The notes under the pieces: model-generated
The model's database searches: none
Told to the model about the DNA's origin: nothing
What the model saw: the letters and a program-made list of their open reading frames with translations, nothing else
Program-made: the position numbers and the translations under genes
In this document: positions 26,639 to 36,151 of the stretch, piece after piece
Position numbering within the stretch: position 1 is the first letter of the stretch
Layout of the letters: every line of letters starts with the position of its first letter
From: Anaerolineales bacterium
Lineage (GTDB): Bacteria > Chloroflexota > Anaerolineae > 4572-78 > J111
Direction of reading: 5' to 3'
Length of the DNA stretch: 64,000 nt
Assembly: GCA_015075405.1 (NCBI GenBank)
Contig: JABTUK010000002.1
Location: forward strand, 1,426,001 to 1,490,000

Positions 26639-29600
26639 ATGGATGACAGCGTCAAAACAAACAGCCAACTTATGGATGAGTTGGCGACCATGCGTAAGAG
26701 CATGGCCCGTTTAATCCAGCGCGTCAATGATTTAGAAGCGGCGGCGGCGGCGCACCAACAAACCGAAGAGAAACTCCAATTATTGAGCGCAGAGCGCTTT
26801 TTTCAGGTTTTCTTATCCATCAGCAGCCATATTTATGTGACTGAGGTCACCGAAAATGGCTGGCGTCAGAATCTCTATCTATCCCCTGATGTCGAAGATT
26901 TGACCGGCTATCCCAAGGCAAAGTTGATGGCCAATTGGTCTTTTTGGTCGTCAAAAATCATCCATCCTGACGACCGGGCGGCGGCGGCCGTGCAGGCCGC
27001 GCAGTTAGCCTTAGGCCAGAGCAGTGAGGTGGAATATCGCCTGGTTCGAGCGGATGGTGAAATCATTTGGGTGCGTGATCGAGCTGGGGTTGAGGTGATG
27101 GGGGCCTCAAAAATTGTCTATGGGGCGGTCACTGAGATTACCGAACGTAAGCGGCGGGAGGCGGCCCTGACCAAGTTGCTGGAACTAAGCCGGACTCTGG
27201 TAACCCTTCTTGATCCTAACCCGGCGCTAGACCAGGCCATAGAATTAGCCGTAGATATTGTGCCGGTAGCCGGTCGAGGGTCGCTCCAATTGCTTGATGA
27301 AGATGGTAAAGTACTGCGGACAGTTGCTACGAATAGTCCCGATGAGAACCTGAAACAGACCATCACCTTTCGACCGGGAGAGGGCATCGCCGGGTATGCT
27401 CTGGCTAACAATCAGCCGATTAATGTACCCGACGTGCTGGCCGATGAGCGTTTTATTCCCAGTAACCTGCCCCTGCGCTTTCGCTCCTTATTAGTGGCGC
27501 CCCTTGTGGTTAAGAGTCGTTTATTAGGTACAATCTCTCTGAGTAGCGAGCAAGTAGAGGCTTTTACCTCGGCTGATGAAACCTTGATACAACTCATTGC
27601 CGATCAGGTGGCGGCTGCCCTGGAAAATGCGCGGCTCTTTGACAGCCATCTCCAGGCGGAAGAACTGCGCCGGGAACATCGGTTTCTGCAAGCGACTATT
27701 GATGCCCTGGCTGCCCAGATTGCTATCCTTGATGAAAACGGCCGGATTATGGCCGTAAACGCCAGTTGGCGTCGTTTTGCCGAAGCCAATCATTATCCCA
27801 ATCCGGACTGGGGCCTGGGCGTGAATTATTTGGAGGTGTGTCAGGCTGCCAGCGGCCCCAACGCCGAGGAAGCGCCCATTGTGGCCGAAGGTATCCGCCA
27901 GGTTATAGCCGGGCAACAGCGACAATTCTACCTGGAATATCCTGCTCACAGCCCTTTTCAAAAGCAATGGTATGGGGTGAGGATAACCCGTTTCCAGAAC
28001 GAGGGACGTATTTGGGCTGTCATAGCCCATGAAGATGTTACCGAGCGGAGGTTAGCCGAAGAGGCCCTACGAGAGAGCGAAGAAAAATATCGAACCTTAA
28101 CCCATCAACTCCCGGTAGGCGTTTATCGGGCTACCGTAACGGGTAAGTTTGTCTACGCCAATCCGGCGCTGGCGGCGATGCTTGGCTATGAAAGTGTGTT
28201 AGACCTGGTTAAAGCCTCAGCCATAGATCGCTTTGATAACCCTGGCGAGCATGAGAAGCTGCTTCAAAAATGGACCACCAGCGGGGGGGTCTCCTTCTCT
28301 GAAATGAAACTCCGCACCAAAACCGGAGCAAAAATTTGGGTTCGGGATATTGGGCGGGCAGTTTTTGATGAGAAGGGCGAGATTAGACATATTGACGGCA
28401 TTGTTCAGGACATTACCGAGCAAAAAGAGGCAGTGGAGGCTCTCCAGGCCAGCGAGGAGCGTTTTCGGTCACTGGTTCAACATTCATCCGATATCATTAT
28501 TGTTTTCGACGCCGAGGGGGTGGTCCGTTATGTAAGCCCACCCGTCGAGCGAATTTTGGGCCGTAAAGCCGAAAAAATGATCGGCCAACGGATGTATAGT
28601 TATATTCATTCAGAAGATGTACCCTCGGTTAGAACTCAGCTTGCTAACGCGACCCAGCAGCCAGGAGTCGGCGAGCCGACTGAGTTTAGACTGCGCCACG
28701 CCAATGGCAACTGGGTCTGGATGGAAGCTGTCGGTAATAATCTATTAGCGGATCCCAATATGAAGGGTTTCGTGGTTAATGCCCGCGATGTCAGTCAGCG
28801 CCGGCAGGCCGAGGAGCAACTTCGTCTGCTGGCTACTGCTGTCAACAGTATCGAGGAAGGCGTTCTTATCACCGATACCCAACCACCACCGCCAGGGCCG
28901 GAAATTGTGTTTGTCAACAAAGGTTTATGCCAACTGACCGGCCACACTCAGGAAGAATTATTGGGCCAGACACCCCACCTGTTCTTAGGCCCGAAAACAG
29001 ATCAAACCCTCCTTGACCAGCTCGAAGGGAAATTGGTCAGCAATCAATCTTTTAGCTCCGAAACCATCAACTACCGGCGAAATGGCTCGGAATATTACGC
29101 TGCCTGGCATATCGCCCCGGTCGTCAACGCTGCTGGCCAGGTAACTCATTACGTTTCGATCCAGCGTGACGTAACCCAACTCAAGTCATGGGAAGCGCAA
29201 TTTCTACAAATGCAAAAGATGGAAGCAGTGGGCCGGCTGGCCGGGGGGGTAGCGCACGATTTCAACAACTTATTGACCGTTATTAAAGGGCACAGCGAAT
29301 TACTTCTCTATAACCTCGACCCGCAGAGCCCGCTCCGCCACGAGGTGGAGCAAATTGAAAAGGCCGGGGAGCAGGCCGCCTCGCTCATCCGCCAGCTTTT
29401 GATCTTCAGCCGGCAAGGGGTAATTCAGCCAAAGGTACTCAATCTCAATAACATTGCCATTGATACGGAGAAAATGCTGCGGCGGCTGATTGGCAAAGAT
29501 ATTCGCCTGCTCACGGCCCTTGATCCAGCCCTGCGATTAATCAAGGCCGATCCGGGCCAAATGGAACAAGTTATGATGAATCTGCTGATCAACGCCCTTG

Positions 29601-29944
29601 ATGCGATGCCCCACGGTGGACAGCTAAGAATCGAAACGGCCAACACGCTTGTGAATGAACCTCTCTTCCTCCAACCTATGACTGTTCAGCCCGGTAGTTA
29701 CGCGCAGCTTACCGTTAGAGATACAGGTACAGGCATGGATGAAGAGACGCTATCTCACATATTTGAACCATTTTATACCACCAAGGAGCAAGGTAAAGGC
29801 ACAGGTTTGGGTCTATCTACGGTCTATGCCATTGTCACTCGGATGGGTGGCAGCATTCAAGTTAATAGTGAGATGGGCCAGGGCACTGCCTTTAATATCT
29901 ACCTACCCTGCCTGAGTGATACGGATAACGAATTAGGGCTTTGA
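26639..29944 (+). CDS. Sensor histidine kinase, PAS-GAF-PAS4-HisKA-HATPase
   Basis: A 1101-residue soluble kinase. After a short coiled coil come a PAS module (about 50-165), a GAF domain (about 170-325), four more PAS/PAC modules (about 340-860; PAC ends such as DVTERRL, DITEQKE, DVSQRRQ), a HisKA box with His873 ([14 protein letters not shown]), and a HATPase_c domain ending near the C-terminus ([18 protein letters not shown]). Unlike its paralogue at 23359 it has no receiver and two additional PAS modules. It has a separate promoter and is split from its paralogue by a MITE-like element. It may signal through the paralogue's receiver; that is inference. Confidence 0.92.
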   Translation: MDDSVKTNSQLMDELATMRKSMARLIQRVNDLEAAAAAHQQTEEKLQLLSAERFFQVFLSISSHIYVTEVTENGWRQNLYLSPDVEDLTGYPKAKLMANWSFWSSKIIHPDDRAAAAVQAAQLALGQSSEVEYRLVRADGEIIWVRDRAGVEVMGASKIVYGAVTEITERKRREAALTKLLELSRTLVTLLDPNPALDQAIELAVDIVPVAGRGSLQLLDEDGKVLRTVATNSPDENLKQTITFRPGEGIAGYALANNQPINVPDVLADERFIPSNLPLRFRSLLVAPLVVKSRLLGTISLSSEQVEAFTSADETLIQLIADQVAAALENARLFDSHLQAEELRREHRFLQATIDALAAQIAILDENGRIMAVNASWRRFAEANHYPNPDWGLGVNYLEVCQAASGPNAEEAPIVAEGIRQVIAGQQRQFYLEYPAHSPFQKQWYGVRITRFQNEGRIWAVIAHEDVTERRLAEEALRESEEKYRTLTHQLPVGVYRATVTGKFVYANPALAAMLGYESVLDLVKASAIDRFDNPGEHEKLLQKWTTSGGVSFSEMKLRTKTGAKIWVRDIGRAVFDEKGEIRHIDGIVQDITEQKEAVEALQASEERFRSLVQHSSDIIIVFDAEGVVRYVSPPVERILGRKAEKMIGQRMYSYIHSEDVPSVRTQLANATQQPGVGEPTEFRLRHANGNWVWMEAVGNNLLADPNMKGFVVNARDVSQRRQAEEQLRLLATAVNSIEEGVLITDTQPPPPGPEIVFVNKGLCQLTGHTQEELLGQTPHLFLGPKTDQTLLDQLEGKLVSNQSFSSETINYRRNGSEYYAAWHIAPVVNAAGQVTHYVSIQRDVTQLKSWEAQFLQMQKMEAVGRLAGGVAHDFNNLLTVIKGHSELLLYNLDPQSPLRHEVEQIEKAGEQAASLIRQLLIFSRQGVIQPKVLNLNNIAIDTEKMLRRLIGKDIRLLTALDPALRLIKADPGQMEQVMMNLLINALDAMPHGGQLRIETANTLVNEPLFLQPMTVQPGSYAQLTVRDTGTGMDEETLSHIFEPFYTTKEQGKGTGLGLSTVYAIVTRMGGSIQVNSEMGQGTAFNIYLPCLSDTDNELGL

Positions 29945-29977
29945 CGGATTTCAAGGGGATGGTATATCGCCACCTAT

Positions 29978-30030
29978 AGCCCGACGCTGAAGCATCGGGC
30001 TAAGAGGGCAAAGGACGCTGAAGCGCCCTC
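29978..30030. terminator. Two consecutive hairpins between convergent genes
   Basis: AGCCCGA...TCGGGCT (29978-30001) and GAGGGC...GCCCTC followed by an A-run (30004-30036). On the minus strand the A-run becomes a T-run, so the second hairpin could end the phosphoesterase transcript; both share the inner word GACGCTGAAGC. Confidence 0.6.
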
Positions 30031-30101
30031 AAAAAACCAATTTTAGCCCAACCGGGCTTCGCTCCTTTCAGCACGATGGCTTTAGCCTCGTGCTCCCGGC
30101 T

Positions 30102-31112
30102 CTACCGATACACACTCCTCAACGCCGATAATAAATCATCAATCCGCTGAATTGGCTTCCCGACGTCAATCAGCAAATATTGACCCGCCTCCCGCGGTGT
30201 GGCATGGTGGGCGCTGGCCAGGCGTAGGTGACGTCGCGCCACCAGTTGATGCCCTCCAGGAATGGTCATATGACCTGCTACAAGCGCCCGCTGCGGGTAA
30301 AAATCAACTGCTGTCTCTTTCAGCAGCGCCTCGACAAAGATAGCATAATCGGCGGGGCCGTATTCCTGCTCGCAGCGGGTAAAGAGCGCCGGCCATAGCA
30401 GCGCATTAAACTCAGGATGTTGGGTAGCCAAGAATCCCCGCAGCAAATCATTATAACGCGGGTCAGCCGGACCGGAAACGGCCAGGTAATGCTGTGCCAG
30501 CAAATCGTAGGGCGCTTGCTGCATGCTGGCATAACCCCGCCGTAACGACTCTACATCTTCGCCGGCCATGAGGTTGTCGGCCCAGTCGAATAGATGGCGG
30601 TGGTTCCAGTCAAACAACTTGCGGGCATTGGCGGGATCAGCCAGGGGAGCCGCCGCTCCAGCATGCGTTAACATGACCCCGGCGCGGGTACGCACGTAAA
30701 ACGGCAGCCTTTCAAAAAGGGCCATCACTTCGGCCCGGCGCGGGCTGGCAGCCAGCGCCGCTTCAAAGGCGGGCGTATAAGTTCGCCGGCCTTTGGTGAG
30801 GGCAAAGTGATAAAGGTGGGGTAATTCGTGGTTGCCGCACAGATAAATAACAGCCTGGCCGTAGCTCGCCTGCAAGGCCAGCACATCCAGCACCAACTCC
30901 AGCGAAGGGTCAGGCGCATCCTCCTGCTCGCGGTGGATCAGGTCACCGGTCAAGATCAGCCAATCGGCCTCGCCTTTAGCCTGTAAATCTACAAAGCGAT
31001 CCCGATAGCGCCGGTAAGCATCCCCGTCGCCATGCAAATCTGTGACCACCATCGCCACCCCGGCCTCCAACGACCAGAGGCGGGGGAAAGATTTGTTTAA
31101 CGGTAAAGTCAT
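30102..31112 (-). CDS. Calcineurin-like metallophosphoesterase (PP2A-type)
   Basis: A predicted serine/threonine or nucleotide phosphatase of 336 residues. The metal-binding motifs are in order: TDLHGD (residues about 24-29), ILTGDLIHR (about 53-61), and LCGNHELPH (about 95-103), with GVMLTHAG and LVAGHM farther on. GDLIH instead of GDYVDRG is a variant seen in many bacterial members. No signal peptide is visible. The gene has no neighbour in the same transcript on its 5' side other than the repeat-bracketed four-helix-bundle gene. Substrate unknown. Confidence 0.88.
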   Translation of the reverse strand: MTLPLNKSFPRLWSLEAGVAMVVTDLHGDGDAYRRYRDRFVDLQAKGEADWLILTGDLIHREQEDAPDPSLELVLDVLALQASYGQAVIYLCGNHELPHLYHFALTKGRRTYTPAFEAALAASPRRAEVMALFERLPFYVRTRAGVMLTHAGAAAPLADPANARKLFDWNHRHLFDWADNLMAGEDVESLRRGYASMQQAPYDLLAQHYLAVSGPADPRYNDLLRGFLATQHPEFNALLWPALFTRCEQEYGPADYAIFVEALLKETAVDFYPQRALVAGHMTIPGGHQLVARRHLRLASAHHATPREAGQYLLIDVGKPIQRIDDLLSALRSVYR

Positions 31113-31123
31113 AATCTACTTAG

Positions 31124-31160
31124 TGGGAACTTGTAGGAACTTTTTGGAACTTACGGGAAC
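31124..31160. repeat. GAACT-type repeat, left of the four-helix-bundle gene
   Basis: GGGAACTTGTAGGAACT, TTGGAACTTACGGGAACTC: four imperfect copies of a GGGAACTT-like word. The array on the other side of the gene (31724-31812) carries the same word on the opposite strand. Confidence 0.7.
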
Positions 31161-31188
31161 TCTTGAGCATTTAGAAGACTCGTTAAAA

Positions 31189-31701
31189 TTATGTAAGTTC
31201 ATCAGGTAACGTAAATGGGGTATCAGCATCAGTAGCAATATAGCTGGTTTCTTCTTCTTTAACCCCCATACTTCTATCCCAATTGGCCTCTTGTCGCTTG
31301 GCCCGTAATCCCTTAATCAACTGTTCCAGGAGCCAGGTAGCATCCCTATAGAGCCGTAGGAGTTGTTCCAGTTCATTTCCAGTAATCACTTTCCAACGTT
31401 CACAATCCTGTATTTGACTGCCCAGTTCACCTAAAGAACCACGAGCAATCTCACTGAAGCGAATATAATCACCCAGAGCATTTCGACAATAACCCTCGGC
31501 AATATTGGCTTTAACCGAGATAACCGCACTTAACATCTGCTCCGCTAATTTGAAGTACCGGGGCTTAAACGAACTAACCACATCATGCACACACGTAGCA
31601 AGGTCATCGGCTACTTGCCAGGCCAAAAGATTTTTATAACCGTAAAGCTTTTTATACGTCTGAGTCGTTCCTCCCTTGTAACCTCTATATCCCCGTTCCA
31701 T
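31189..31701 (-). CDS. Four-helix-bundle protein (23S rRNA intervening-sequence protein family)
   Basis: The 170-residue protein matches the four-helix-bundle family first found in 23S rRNA intervening sequences and related to the Avd protein of diversity-generating retroelements. LLAWQVADDLATCVHDVV, FKLAEQMLSAVISVKANIAEGY, and DYIRFSEIARGSLGELGSQI are the family's helices. AGAGGAAG precedes ATG 31701. The gene is bracketed by GAACT-word arrays on opposite strands, which looks like an element boundary. No rRNA or reverse transcriptase is nearby. The role is unknown; nucleic-acid binding is plausible. Confidence 0.85.
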   Translation of the reverse strand: MERGYRGYKGGTTQTYKKLYGYKNLLAWQVADDLATCVHDVVSSFKPRYFKLAEQMLSAVISVKANIAEGYCRNALGDYIRFSEIARGSLGELGSQIQDCERWKVITGNELEQLLRLYRDATWLLEQLIKGLRAKRQEANWDRSMGVKEEETSYIATDADTPFTLPDELT

Positions 31702-31723
31702 ACTTCCTCTTTCAAACAGCTAA

Positions 31724-31812
31724 AAGTTCCTTGAAGTTCCTATAAACTCCTACAATTTCCTACGAGTTCCCTGATTTCCCACGAGTTCCCCTAAGTTCCT
31801 ATCAGTTCCCGA
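31724..31812. repeat. GTTCC-word array, right of the four-helix-bundle gene
   Basis: About eight degenerate copies of a 9-13 nt word (AAGTTCCTA, GAGTTCCC) fill 31724-31812 and run into the 3' end of the aldo/keto reductase gene. It reads opposite to the left array at 31124. A related array lies at 50759-50837. Confidence 0.75.
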
Positions 31813-32806
31813 TCCTCGCTTTCATCCACCACGCGCTGTTGTGAAAATCGGCCACGGCGTTGCCGGGGTGAACCAGGCTGTCGAAGATGGGCCGGTCTTC
31901 GTCCTTGAGCGACATTTCCAGCACCGGCAGGGCCTCCTCGACCTGGGCCAGGGTGCGCGGCCCGATAATGGGCGCGGTGATGCCGGGCTGGTCTTTGCAC
32001 CACAGCAGGGCCAACTGCGCAGCGGTCACGCCCCGCTCCTGGGCCAGTTCGACCATTTTGGCCCCTACTTCGCGCCCGCTCAGGTTGACCCGCTCATTCA
32101 TAAAGTTGCGCCCTTCGGCCAGGCGCGAGCCGGGCGGCGCGGCCTCGCCAGGTAAATATTTGCCGGCCAGCAGGCCCATCGCCAGCGGCGACCAGGGCAG
32201 CACGGCCAGGTTATACTTTTGGGCCAGCGGGATTAGCTCGTTTTCAATGCGCCGATCCAGCAAATTGTAGGGCGGCTGTTCGCTGGTGTAGCGCACCCAG
32301 CCGTACTGCCGGCTGAGGGCCAACCCTTCCATAATAATCCAGGCCGGAAAGGTGCTGGAGCCAATGGACAGCACTTTGCCGGCCCGTACCAGGTCATCCA
32401 GCGCCCGCAGCGTTTCCTCGTGGGGAATAAAGGGCGAGGGCCGGTGCAGTTGGTACAGATCAATCCGGTCGGTTTGCAGCCGGCGCAGCGAATCCTCGCA
32501 AGCTTTGACAATATGGTAGCGCGATAACTCCTGGTCGTTGGGGCCGTCGCCCATGGCATTGTAGACTTTGGTAGCCAGCACAATGCTATCGCGCTGCCCG
32601 TTCTCTTTCAGCGCCCGCCCGACAATCCGCTCGCTTTCGCCGCCGTTGTAGACATTGGCCGTATCAATAAAATTGATGCCCCCGGCCAGGGCGCGGTTGA
32701 GCATGCGGATCGACTCCTCCGCCGGCGTCGGCCCACCAAAGTTCATCGTCCCCAAACACAAGGAGGAAACTTTGACCCCACTGCTGCCTAAAACACGGTA
32801 TTCCAT
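31802..32806 (-). CDS. Aldo/keto reductase
   Basis: A 334-residue NADPH-dependent oxidoreductase with the (beta/alpha)8 fold. It starts MEYRVLGSSGVKVSSLCLGTMNFG, carries the catalytic Asp and Tyr in FIDTANVYNGGESE (residues about 47-60), the Lys in VLATKVYN and His in DLYQLHRP. The C-terminal cofactor region PIIGPRTLAQVEEAL is present. AAAGGAG 9-15 nt upstream supports ATG 32806. It lies downstream of the amino-acid ABC transporter genes on the same strand with 21 bp between them. The substrate is unknown. Its 3' end overlaps the GTTCC-word array. Confidence 0.92.
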   Translation of the reverse strand: MEYRVLGSSGVKVSSLCLGTMNFGGPTPAEESIRMLNRALAGGINFIDTANVYNGGESERIVGRALKENGQRDSIVLATKVYNAMGDGPNDQELSRYHIVKACEDSLRRLQTDRIDLYQLHRPSPFIPHEETLRALDDLVRAGKVLSIGSSTFPAWIIMEGLALSRQYGWVRYTSEQPPYNLLDRRIENELIPLAQKYNLAVLPWSPLAMGLLAGKYLPGEAAPPGSRLAEGRNFMNERVNLSGREVGAKMVELAQERGVTAAQLALLWCKDQPGITAPIIGPRTLAQVEEALPVLEMSLKDEDRPIFDSLVHPGNAVADFHNSAWWMKARIGN

Positions 32807-32827
32807 CAGAATGACTCCTTTACTGCC

Positions 32828-33568
32828 TCAATACAAAATTTTACTCAAAAACAGCTTCGTCCGCTCGTGCCGGGGGCGGGTGAAGAGTTGTGCCGGGGTG
32901 GCATCCTCGACGATGCGGCCTTCGTCCATAAAGATAACCCGGTCGGCGGCGTTGCGGGCAAAGCCCATTTCGTGGGTCACCACGACCATGGTCATGCCTT
33001 CTTTGGCCAGGTTCAGCATTACTTCCAGCACTTCTTTGATCATCTCCGGGTCGAGGGCGCTGGTCGGCTCGTCGAAGAGCATAATTTTGGGATTCATGGC
33101 CAGAGCGCGGGCAATGGCGACCCGCTGCTGCTGTCCGCCGGAGAGGTGGCTGGGATAAACGTTTTCTTTTTCAGGGATGCCGACGCGGGCCAACTGCTGC
33201 CGGGCAATCGCCAGCGCCTCGTCCCGGCTGCGTTTGCGGACGACCGTCTGGGCGATGGTGATGTTTTCCAGCGCGGTCAGGTGCGGAAAAAGGTTGAACT
33301 GCTGAAAGACCATGCCGATTTCTCGCCTTACCGCGTTGATGTCTTTGGTTTTGCGGCTCAAATGCATGCCGTCCACCCAGATATCCCCGGCGGTGGGCGT
33401 CTCCAGGTGGTTGATGCAGCGCAGCAGGGTTGACTTGCCGGAACCGCTAGGGCCGATGATGACCACCACTTCGCCCGCTTTGACGGTCAGGCTGACCTGG
33501 TTGACCGCCTGCACCGAGCCAAAATGTTTGTCCAGGTTCCTGACGACAATAATGCCCTCGTCACTCAT
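32828..33568 (-). CDS. Polar amino acid ABC transporter ATP-binding protein (GlnQ-like)
   Basis: This ATPase powers import of a polar amino acid. Walker [10 protein letters not shown] lies near residue 39, the signature [16 protein letters not shown] near 146, Walker [13 protein letters not shown] near 170, and the H-loop VVTHEM near 206. The length of 246 residues is normal for GlnQ/HisP-type proteins. ATG 33568 overlaps the end of the permease gene by 8 bp, so the two are translationally coupled. The solute-binding protein of the system is not in this operon. Confidence 0.95.
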   Translation of the reverse strand: MSDEGIIVVRNLDKHFGSVQAVNQVSLTVKAGEVVVIIGPSGSGKSTLLRCINHLETPTAGDIWVDGMHLSRKTKDINAVRREIGMVFQQFNLFPHLTALENITIAQTVVRKRSRDEALAIARQQLARVGIPEKENVYPSHLSGGQQQRVAIARALAMNPKIMLFDEPTSALDPEMIKEVLEVMLNLAKEGMTMVVVTHEMGFARNAADRVIFMDEGRIVEDATPAQLFTRPRHERTKLFLSKILY

Positions 33569-34370
33569 CGGTCTTCAGCTTTCTTTCCATCGCCTTGACC
33601 CCTAACGACAGCACAATAGTCATGCTTAAATATAGAAAAGCAACGGCGGTATAGGTTTCCAGGTAGCGAAAAGAACTGGAAGCATACAGTTTGCCCAGTT
33701 GGGTAATATCGCGCACACCCAAAGCCGAAACCAGGGAAGACTCCTTGAGCATGGCGATAAAATCATTGCCCAGCGGCGGCAGCACCCGCCGCACCGCCTG
33801 GGGCAAAATAATATAGCGCATGGCCTGAAAATAACTCATGCCCAGCGAGCGAGCCGCCTCCATCTGGCCCCGGCCAATGGACTCAATCCCCGCCCGGAAG
33901 ATTTCGGCGGAAAAAGCGCCGTAACTGATGGCCAGGGCGATGATAGCCCGCGCTACAAAGTCCACCTTGCGGATGTTTAGGGCGGTGAGCGGGTTTTCCA
34001 CCGGCAGCAGTCCGGCTTCGGCCAGGCTGGTTCCCAGGCTGTTGATAACGTCAATGGCCCAGGGCGTAACCACAAAAGCGGTGTACAACAGCGTCACCAA
34101 AATAGGTACGCCGCGCATGACCTGCACGTACAGGGTAGCGATATTATAAATAACCGGATTCTTGGAGACGCGAGCCAGGCCGGTCAGCAGCCCAATGGTG
34201 ATGGCGATGGCGTAGGCTGTTAACGTGACCTGGATGGTGGTGATCAGACCGGCTTTAACAAAGTCAAAAACTTCGGCGTAGGTTTGGTTGTTGTAAAAAG
34301 CATAGGCCAGGACCAGCCCAGCCAGCACAATCAGGAGAAACCACCAGGGAAATCGGGACAAGCTTTTCAT
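33561..34370 (-). CDS. Polar amino acid ABC transporter permease (HisMQ type)
   Basis: This membrane subunit forms the channel of the importer. From ATG 34370 the protein has a membrane segment right away ([20 protein letters not shown]), then [20 protein letters not shown], and the EAA-type loop [32 protein letters not shown] that docks on the ATPase. ATG 34370 is favoured over a longer frame because a promoter at 34402-34430 predicts transcription starting near 34395. It heads the operon permease-ATPase-aldo/keto reductase. The amino acid transported cannot be told. Confidence 0.92.
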   Translation of the reverse strand: MKSLSRFPWWFLLIVLAGLVLAYAFYNNQTYAEVFDFVKAGLITTIQVTLTAYAIAITIGLLTGLARVSKNPVIYNIATLYVQVMRGVPILVTLLYTAFVVTPWAIDVINSLGTSLAEAGLLPVENPLTALNIRKVDFVARAIIALAISYGAFSAEIFRAGIESIGRGQMEAARSLGMSYFQAMRYIILPQAVRRVLPPLGNDFIAMLKESSLVSALGVRDITQLGKLYASSSFRYLETYTAVAFLYLSMTIVLSLGVKAMERKLKTDE

Positions 34371-34401
34371 GGGGCGGGTATCTTTCAAGGTTAAGTGAAC
34401 C

Positions 34402-34430
34402 ATTCTACAATTGGCGAGGGGATTTGGCAA
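34402..34430 (-). promoter_or_regulatory. Promoter for the amino-acid ABC operon
   Basis: On the minus strand, TTGCCA (34430-34425) and TAGAAT (34407-34402) are 17 bp apart. The -10 box overlaps an upstream in-frame ATG at 34403, which argues that ATG 34370 is the real start. Confidence 0.7.
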
Positions 34431-34606
34431 GTAAAACTTTTCCCGACCACTTAATTTGATTAGCTTGATTGCCGGATTGGTGGTAGGATAGGCCAATTTT
34501 AAGCAGTAAAAATGAGGCGAAGAGGCGAGGACAGGTGAGGCGAAGGGTCTTCGCCTCCTCGCCTCACGCCTCATCGCGTCTTTATCTTCAAAGGGGAGGT
34601 CTTATC

Positions 34607-35512
34607 ATGGAGCAAGTTGGATTTATTGGCCTGGGGATTATGGGCCAGGGGATGGCGCATAATCTGTTAAAAGCCGGGTTTCCGCTGACGGTCTGGAACC
34701 GCACGGCCAGCAAGGCCGAGCCGCTGCTGGCCGCCGGGGCTGCGGCGGGGCAAAATCCCGCCGAGGTGGCCGCCCGCAGCGACATCATTCTGATCTGCGT
34801 CAGCGATACGCCGGATGTGGAGAATGTTATCCTGGGCGAGAATGGGGTGCTGGCCGGAGTGAAAGCCGGCAGCCTGGTGATTGATTGCAGCACCATCAGC
34901 CCGATTGTCACCCGCAAACTGGCCGAAAAGCTGGCCGCAGCGGGCGCGGCCATGCTCGATGCGCCGGTCAGCGGCGGCAGTGAAGGCGCGGCGCGGGGCG
35001 CCCTCTCGATTATGGTCGGCGGGGAAGCCAAAGATGTCGAGCGGGCCATGCCGGTCTTTGAGGCGATTGGCAAGAAGATTACCCACGTCGGCCCCATAGG
35101 CGCGGGCCAGACGGTCAAGCTGGTCAACCAGATTTTGGTGGTTGGCAACTGCCTGGCCATGTGCGAGGCCCTGCTGTTTGCCCAGGCCGGCGGGGTGGAT
35201 ACAGCCAAGGCCCTGGAAGCGGTCGCCGCCGGGGCCGCCGGCAGTTGGATGTTGAGCAATCGCGGCCCCCAGATTTTGCAGCGTGACTGGCGGCCTGGTT
35301 TTACCATTGATTTGCAGCAAAAAGATGTCCGCCTCATCCTCAACGCCGCCGACGAACTGGGCGTACCCCTGCCCGGCACCGCTTTGATTTTTCAGCTTTA
35401 CCGTACCCTGCAAGCCCAGGGATTGGGCAGCGAGGGCAACCACGCCCTGGTTAAAGCCCTGGAACACCTGGCCGGTTTTGAGATAGAACCGCTTCCTCCA
35501 TCCGGCAGTTGA
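34607..35512 (+). CDS. NAD(P)-dependent beta-hydroxyacid dehydrogenase (tartronate semialdehyde reductase-like)
   Basis: A 301-residue oxidoreductase acting on small beta-hydroxyacids. The Rossmann motif VGFIGLGIMGQGMA begins at residue 4, the substrate-binding DAPVSGGSEGA is near 122, and the catalytic Lys lies in GAGQTVKLVNQ near 170, followed by KDVRLILNAADELGVPLP. These fit the 3-hydroxyisobutyrate / 2-hydroxy-3-oxopropionate reductase family. GGGGAGG 7 nt upstream of ATG 34607 fixes the start. It is divergent from the ABC operon. Exact substrate not determinable; glyoxylate metabolism is likely given a GlcF-like gene at 63739. Confidence 0.92.
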   Translation: MEQVGFIGLGIMGQGMAHNLLKAGFPLTVWNRTASKAEPLLAAGAAAGQNPAEVAARSDIILICVSDTPDVENVILGENGVLAGVKAGSLVIDCSTISPIVTRKLAEKLAAAGAAMLDAPVSGGSEGAARGALSIMVGGEAKDVERAMPVFEAIGKKITHVGPIGAGQTVKLVNQILVVGNCLAMCEALLFAQAGGVDTAKALEAVAAGAAGSWMLSNRGPQILQRDWRPGFTIDLQQKDVRLILNAADELGVPLPGTALIFQLYRTLQAQGLGSEGNHALVKALEHLAGFEIEPLPPSGS

Positions 35513-36151
35513 GCTGATCTGACCGCGCCTATCCTTTTAAGGGCGGGACAACTCACCGCCGAGCGCGCAGAGAACGCCGGGTTTTTCTATTAATCTGAAT
35601 TGGGAGTTTCCATAGCCATGTCACGCTTTGCGTGAGCGAGGAACGCGCGAAGAAACTCCCAAAACTTGTCCCAAAGTGAACCACCTGGGGGATTCTCCAC
35701 TGCGCTCCGCTGCGTTCAGAATGACATGAGACAAAACTCCGAATTCAGTTATAGTTCTCCAGAAAAGTTTTCGCCACTGAAACAGGTAGCAAGGTAGCAT
35801 GTAGCAGGCCATAAGTTTGCTACCTTGCTACCTGCTACCTTGATTGTTGGAAAATAATTTTTCTGGATACCTATATTAAAGTATAGGCTGGTAAATTGGG
35901 AAAATGGCGGCATAAGTTGGGCCAGGGCCGGTCTTTTACAGCCAGGTTCTATATAAACCGGCGATTGAGGGGGGTTATACGGCACTTGGCCGGATAAAAC
36001 AAATGTTCTTCCGGGTTATATAGAACAATTCCAGAGAGTCAATAGTTCGAGGAAACAGATGTTCTAAAGCGGGGTTAGAATTTGTCAAAAGGAGGATAAG
36101 GGCGTAAAGTAAAACATTCCATAACCTATTCATCAACCCGTTTAATCTACG
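35513..36151. other. Gene-free repeat region ahead of the IS91-like remnant
   Basis: No coding frame is convincing. The region holds a half-element (GATTCTCCACTGCGCTC...AGAATGACATG, 35691-35728) and a GTAGCAAGGTAGC / GCTACCTTGCTAC inverted array (35785-35842) whose words recur at 57352-57378 and 60218-60247. The stretch 35990-36075 has several AT-rich half-palindromes (CCGGGTTATATAGAAC) that may be what remains of the insertion sequence's left end. Confidence 0.6.

Noticed and set aside
31724-31812. Regular spaced repeats that might be a CRISPR array
   Set aside because: Units are 9-13 nt and degenerate with no unique spacers of uniform length, and no cas genes are near.
36003-36070. Half-sites resembling the SOS box (ACAAATGTTC, CAGATGTTCT)
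   Set aside because: Neither has the GAAC left half; only 43340-43351 has both halves, and only it lies within a promoter.
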